This document shows positions 63,004-64,000 of a stretch of DNA of 64,000 nt, in pieces (position 1 is the stretch's first letter; each line of letters begins with the position of its first letter). The position numbers were made by a program, and so were the translations under genes. Below the pieces are notes generated by a model, which was not told the DNA's origin, searched no databases, and saw only the letters and a program-made list of their open reading frames with translations. This DNA is from Rubrivivax gelatinosus. GTDB taxonomy: Bacteria > Pseudomonadota > Gammaproteobacteria > Burkholderiales > Burkholderiaceae_C. The stretch is from NCBI RefSeq assembly GCF_004340905.1, contig NZ_SLXD01000002.1, forward strand, positions 451,062 to 515,061. The letters run 5' to 3'.

Positions 63004-63073
63004 TGCGGCGCCCGATCCGATCAAGGCCCCGGACGAGCGCCGCGGCGCCGCCAGGAGCCGCGGGTCCGGGCGC

Positions 63074-64000
63074 TCAGTGGGTCGCCGCGGGGCTGACCTG
63101 CGTGGCGCGTGCCTGCGGCGCGGCGATCGTCGAGTCCCACCGCAGTTCGCCCCGCGGCGGAATGACCAGCGTCGTGTACTCGGCGTACTTCGCCTCGGGC
63201 AGGTCGCGCAGGGCCAGGCGCTCGATGCGCGGCTTCTCGATCGGCAGCCACGCCGCCTCGTACAGGATGACCTCGTGCTCCGGCGCATACCAGCGCAGCA
63301 GTTTGTCCACCAGCGCCGTCAGCCCGTCGCGCTCGGCGTGCAGACGCGTGCAGCTCAGGTCGCCGGCCAGCGCCACCTGCCACAGCAGCACCAGGCTGGC
63401 GCTGTCGAGCTGGCGGTCGTAGACCATGAACTGGGTGGCCTCCATCGACTGCACGCCACGCCGGCCCGGGTCCAGCCCGAGGTCGGCATACAGGCAGGCC
63501 TCGGCCGAGATGCCCGGCTCCATGCGCGCCGGGATGCCTTCGGCGCGCGCCTTGCGCACCACCACGTGCGGCACGTCGGCGAACACGCCCGGGTGGCCGT
63601 AGAACACGGCGCAGACGCGTTTGCCGGCACGCACCTCGGTCATGATGCGCTCGTCGATCTCGCGGTAGGTCTCGCGCCGGTCCTTGCCCGGCGCGTAGTG
63701 CAGGCCGAGGTTGATGGCGTCGGGCCGCAGACTGCAGATCATCGCCAGCGCCATCGGATTGACCAGGCAGAGCACCACCTCGGCCTCGCGGATCTCCGAC
63801 AGGCAGCGCTCGCTGGCATGGCGGCCGAAGTCGATCCCGCTGCCCACCACCACCAGGCCCGCCGGCCCGCTCTGGCGCGCCTCGCCGCCACCGGCGCGCA
63901 CCACCCGGTTGCGCCCGCCGTGTTTGGCGCGATACAGCGCCTGGTCGGCCTCGTGCACCAGCTGCTCCAGCGTGCGCACGTGTTCATTGGCCTCGCAGAC
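63074..64000 (-). CDS. GGDEF domain fused to a borosin-type peptide N-methyltransferase, 5' end outside window
   Basis: The gene enters from the right edge. The first visible residues (EANEHVRTLEQLVHEADQALYRAK, then HGGRNRVV) are the last helix and strand of a GGDEF diguanylate cyclase domain. After a 12-residue linker comes a tetrapyrrole-methylase-fold domain: LVVVGSGIDFG (SAM binding), YGHPGVFADVPH, ARMEPGISAEACLYADLGLDPG, MEATQFMVY, LLWQVALAGD, and LVIPP at the end. This pattern is that of borosin alpha-N-methyltransferases (SonM, OphMA), which methylate backbone amides of a ribosomal peptide. A 26-residue tail closes it. No precursor gene is seen downstream. Domain calls are from sequence; peptide methylation is inferred. 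Confidence 0.85.
   Translation of the reverse strand, partial: VCEANEHVRTLEQLVHEADQALYRAKHGGRNRVVRAGGGEARQSGPAGLVVVGSGIDFGRHASERCLSEIREAEVVLCLVNPMALAMICSLRPDAINLGLHYAPGKDRRETYREIDERIMTEVRAGKRVCAVFYGHPGVFADVPHVVVRKARAEGIPARMEPGISAEACLYADLGLDPGRRGVQSMEATQFMVYDRQLDSASLVLLWQVALAGDLSCTRLHAERDGLTALVDKLLRWYAPEHEVILYEAAWLPIEKPRIERLALRDLPEAKYAEYTTLVIPPRGELRWDSTIAAPQARATQVSPAATH

Overview
This window comes from a high-GC (roughly 70% or more by eye) betaproteobacterial chromosome. The gene complement points to the Burkholderiales, and a Rubrivivax/Leptothrix-type organism is my best guess. The basis is the mix of families: flavocytochrome c sulfide dehydrogenase, SoxYZ, TsdA, a PEP-CTERM protein, a CysB-type LysR regulator next to a methionine aminotransferase, LptFG next to PepA/HolC, and a complete glycogen cluster. 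I see no rRNA or tRNA genes, CRISPR arrays, insertion sequences or phage genes. Coding density is high, and the only clear repeat is a 74-bp unit present twice in tandem.

Layout. 1-8.2 kb: end of a ZIP metal transporter, a glutathione transferase-like gene, a small secreted protein, a TtrSR-type two-component system, a five-heme cytochrome joining an AdhB-like triheme module to a TsdA thiosulfate dehydrogenase module, murI, and a YitT protein. 8.2-15.1 kb: a two-gene small-protein operon under a Fur-type promoter, then btuB-cobB-btuF-cbiB-cobC behind a cobalamin riboswitch. 15.2-20.7 kb: sulfur genes (YeeE transporter, FccAB-like sulfide dehydrogenase, SoxYZ), interrupted by a LivK-type binding protein gene preceded by a tandem glycine riboswitch. 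20.7-28.3 kb: panE, a WYL regulator, formate-tetrahydrofolate ligase, a UPF0149 protein and a hybrid sensor kinase. 28.3-39.7 kb: glycogen metabolism, glgCA divergent from glgP-glgB-glgX-malQ, with a HexR-like palindrome between them.

39.7-47.7 kb: a second LivK paralogue, holC-pepA divergent from lptF-lptG-cbiX, cysB and a PLP aminotransferase. 47.7-55.5 kb: the 74-bp tandem repeat, a FimV-like protein, a Crp/Fnr regulator, a phosphotransferase/acyl-CoA dehydrogenase pair, a second glutathione transferase and a MetQ-like lipoprotein-family binding protein. 55.5-64 kb: an orphan flagellar-rod-like protein, a TonB-dependent receptor, a PEP-CTERM protein, cspA, a trypsin-like protease, an ECF42-type sigma factor module (sigma, VOC protein, broken SRPBCC gene, DGPF protein) and, running off the right edge, a protein whose visible part joins the end of a GGDEF domain to a borosin-type (tetrapyrrole-methylase-like) peptide N-methyltransferase.

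Functional links. The sulfur genes together imply oxidation of sulfide and thiosulfate, with the TtrSR pair as the probable regulator of the TsdA fusion. The cobalamin genes form one B12-repressed salvage operon. The glycogen genes cover synthesis, branching, phosphorolysis, debranching and maltodextrin recycling. The strongest candidates for new biology are the GGDEF-borosin methyltransferase fusion, the pentaheme AdhB-TsdA fusion beside TtrSR, the glycine riboswitch in front of one of two near-identical amino-acid binding proteins, and the iron-box operon of two unknown small proteins.
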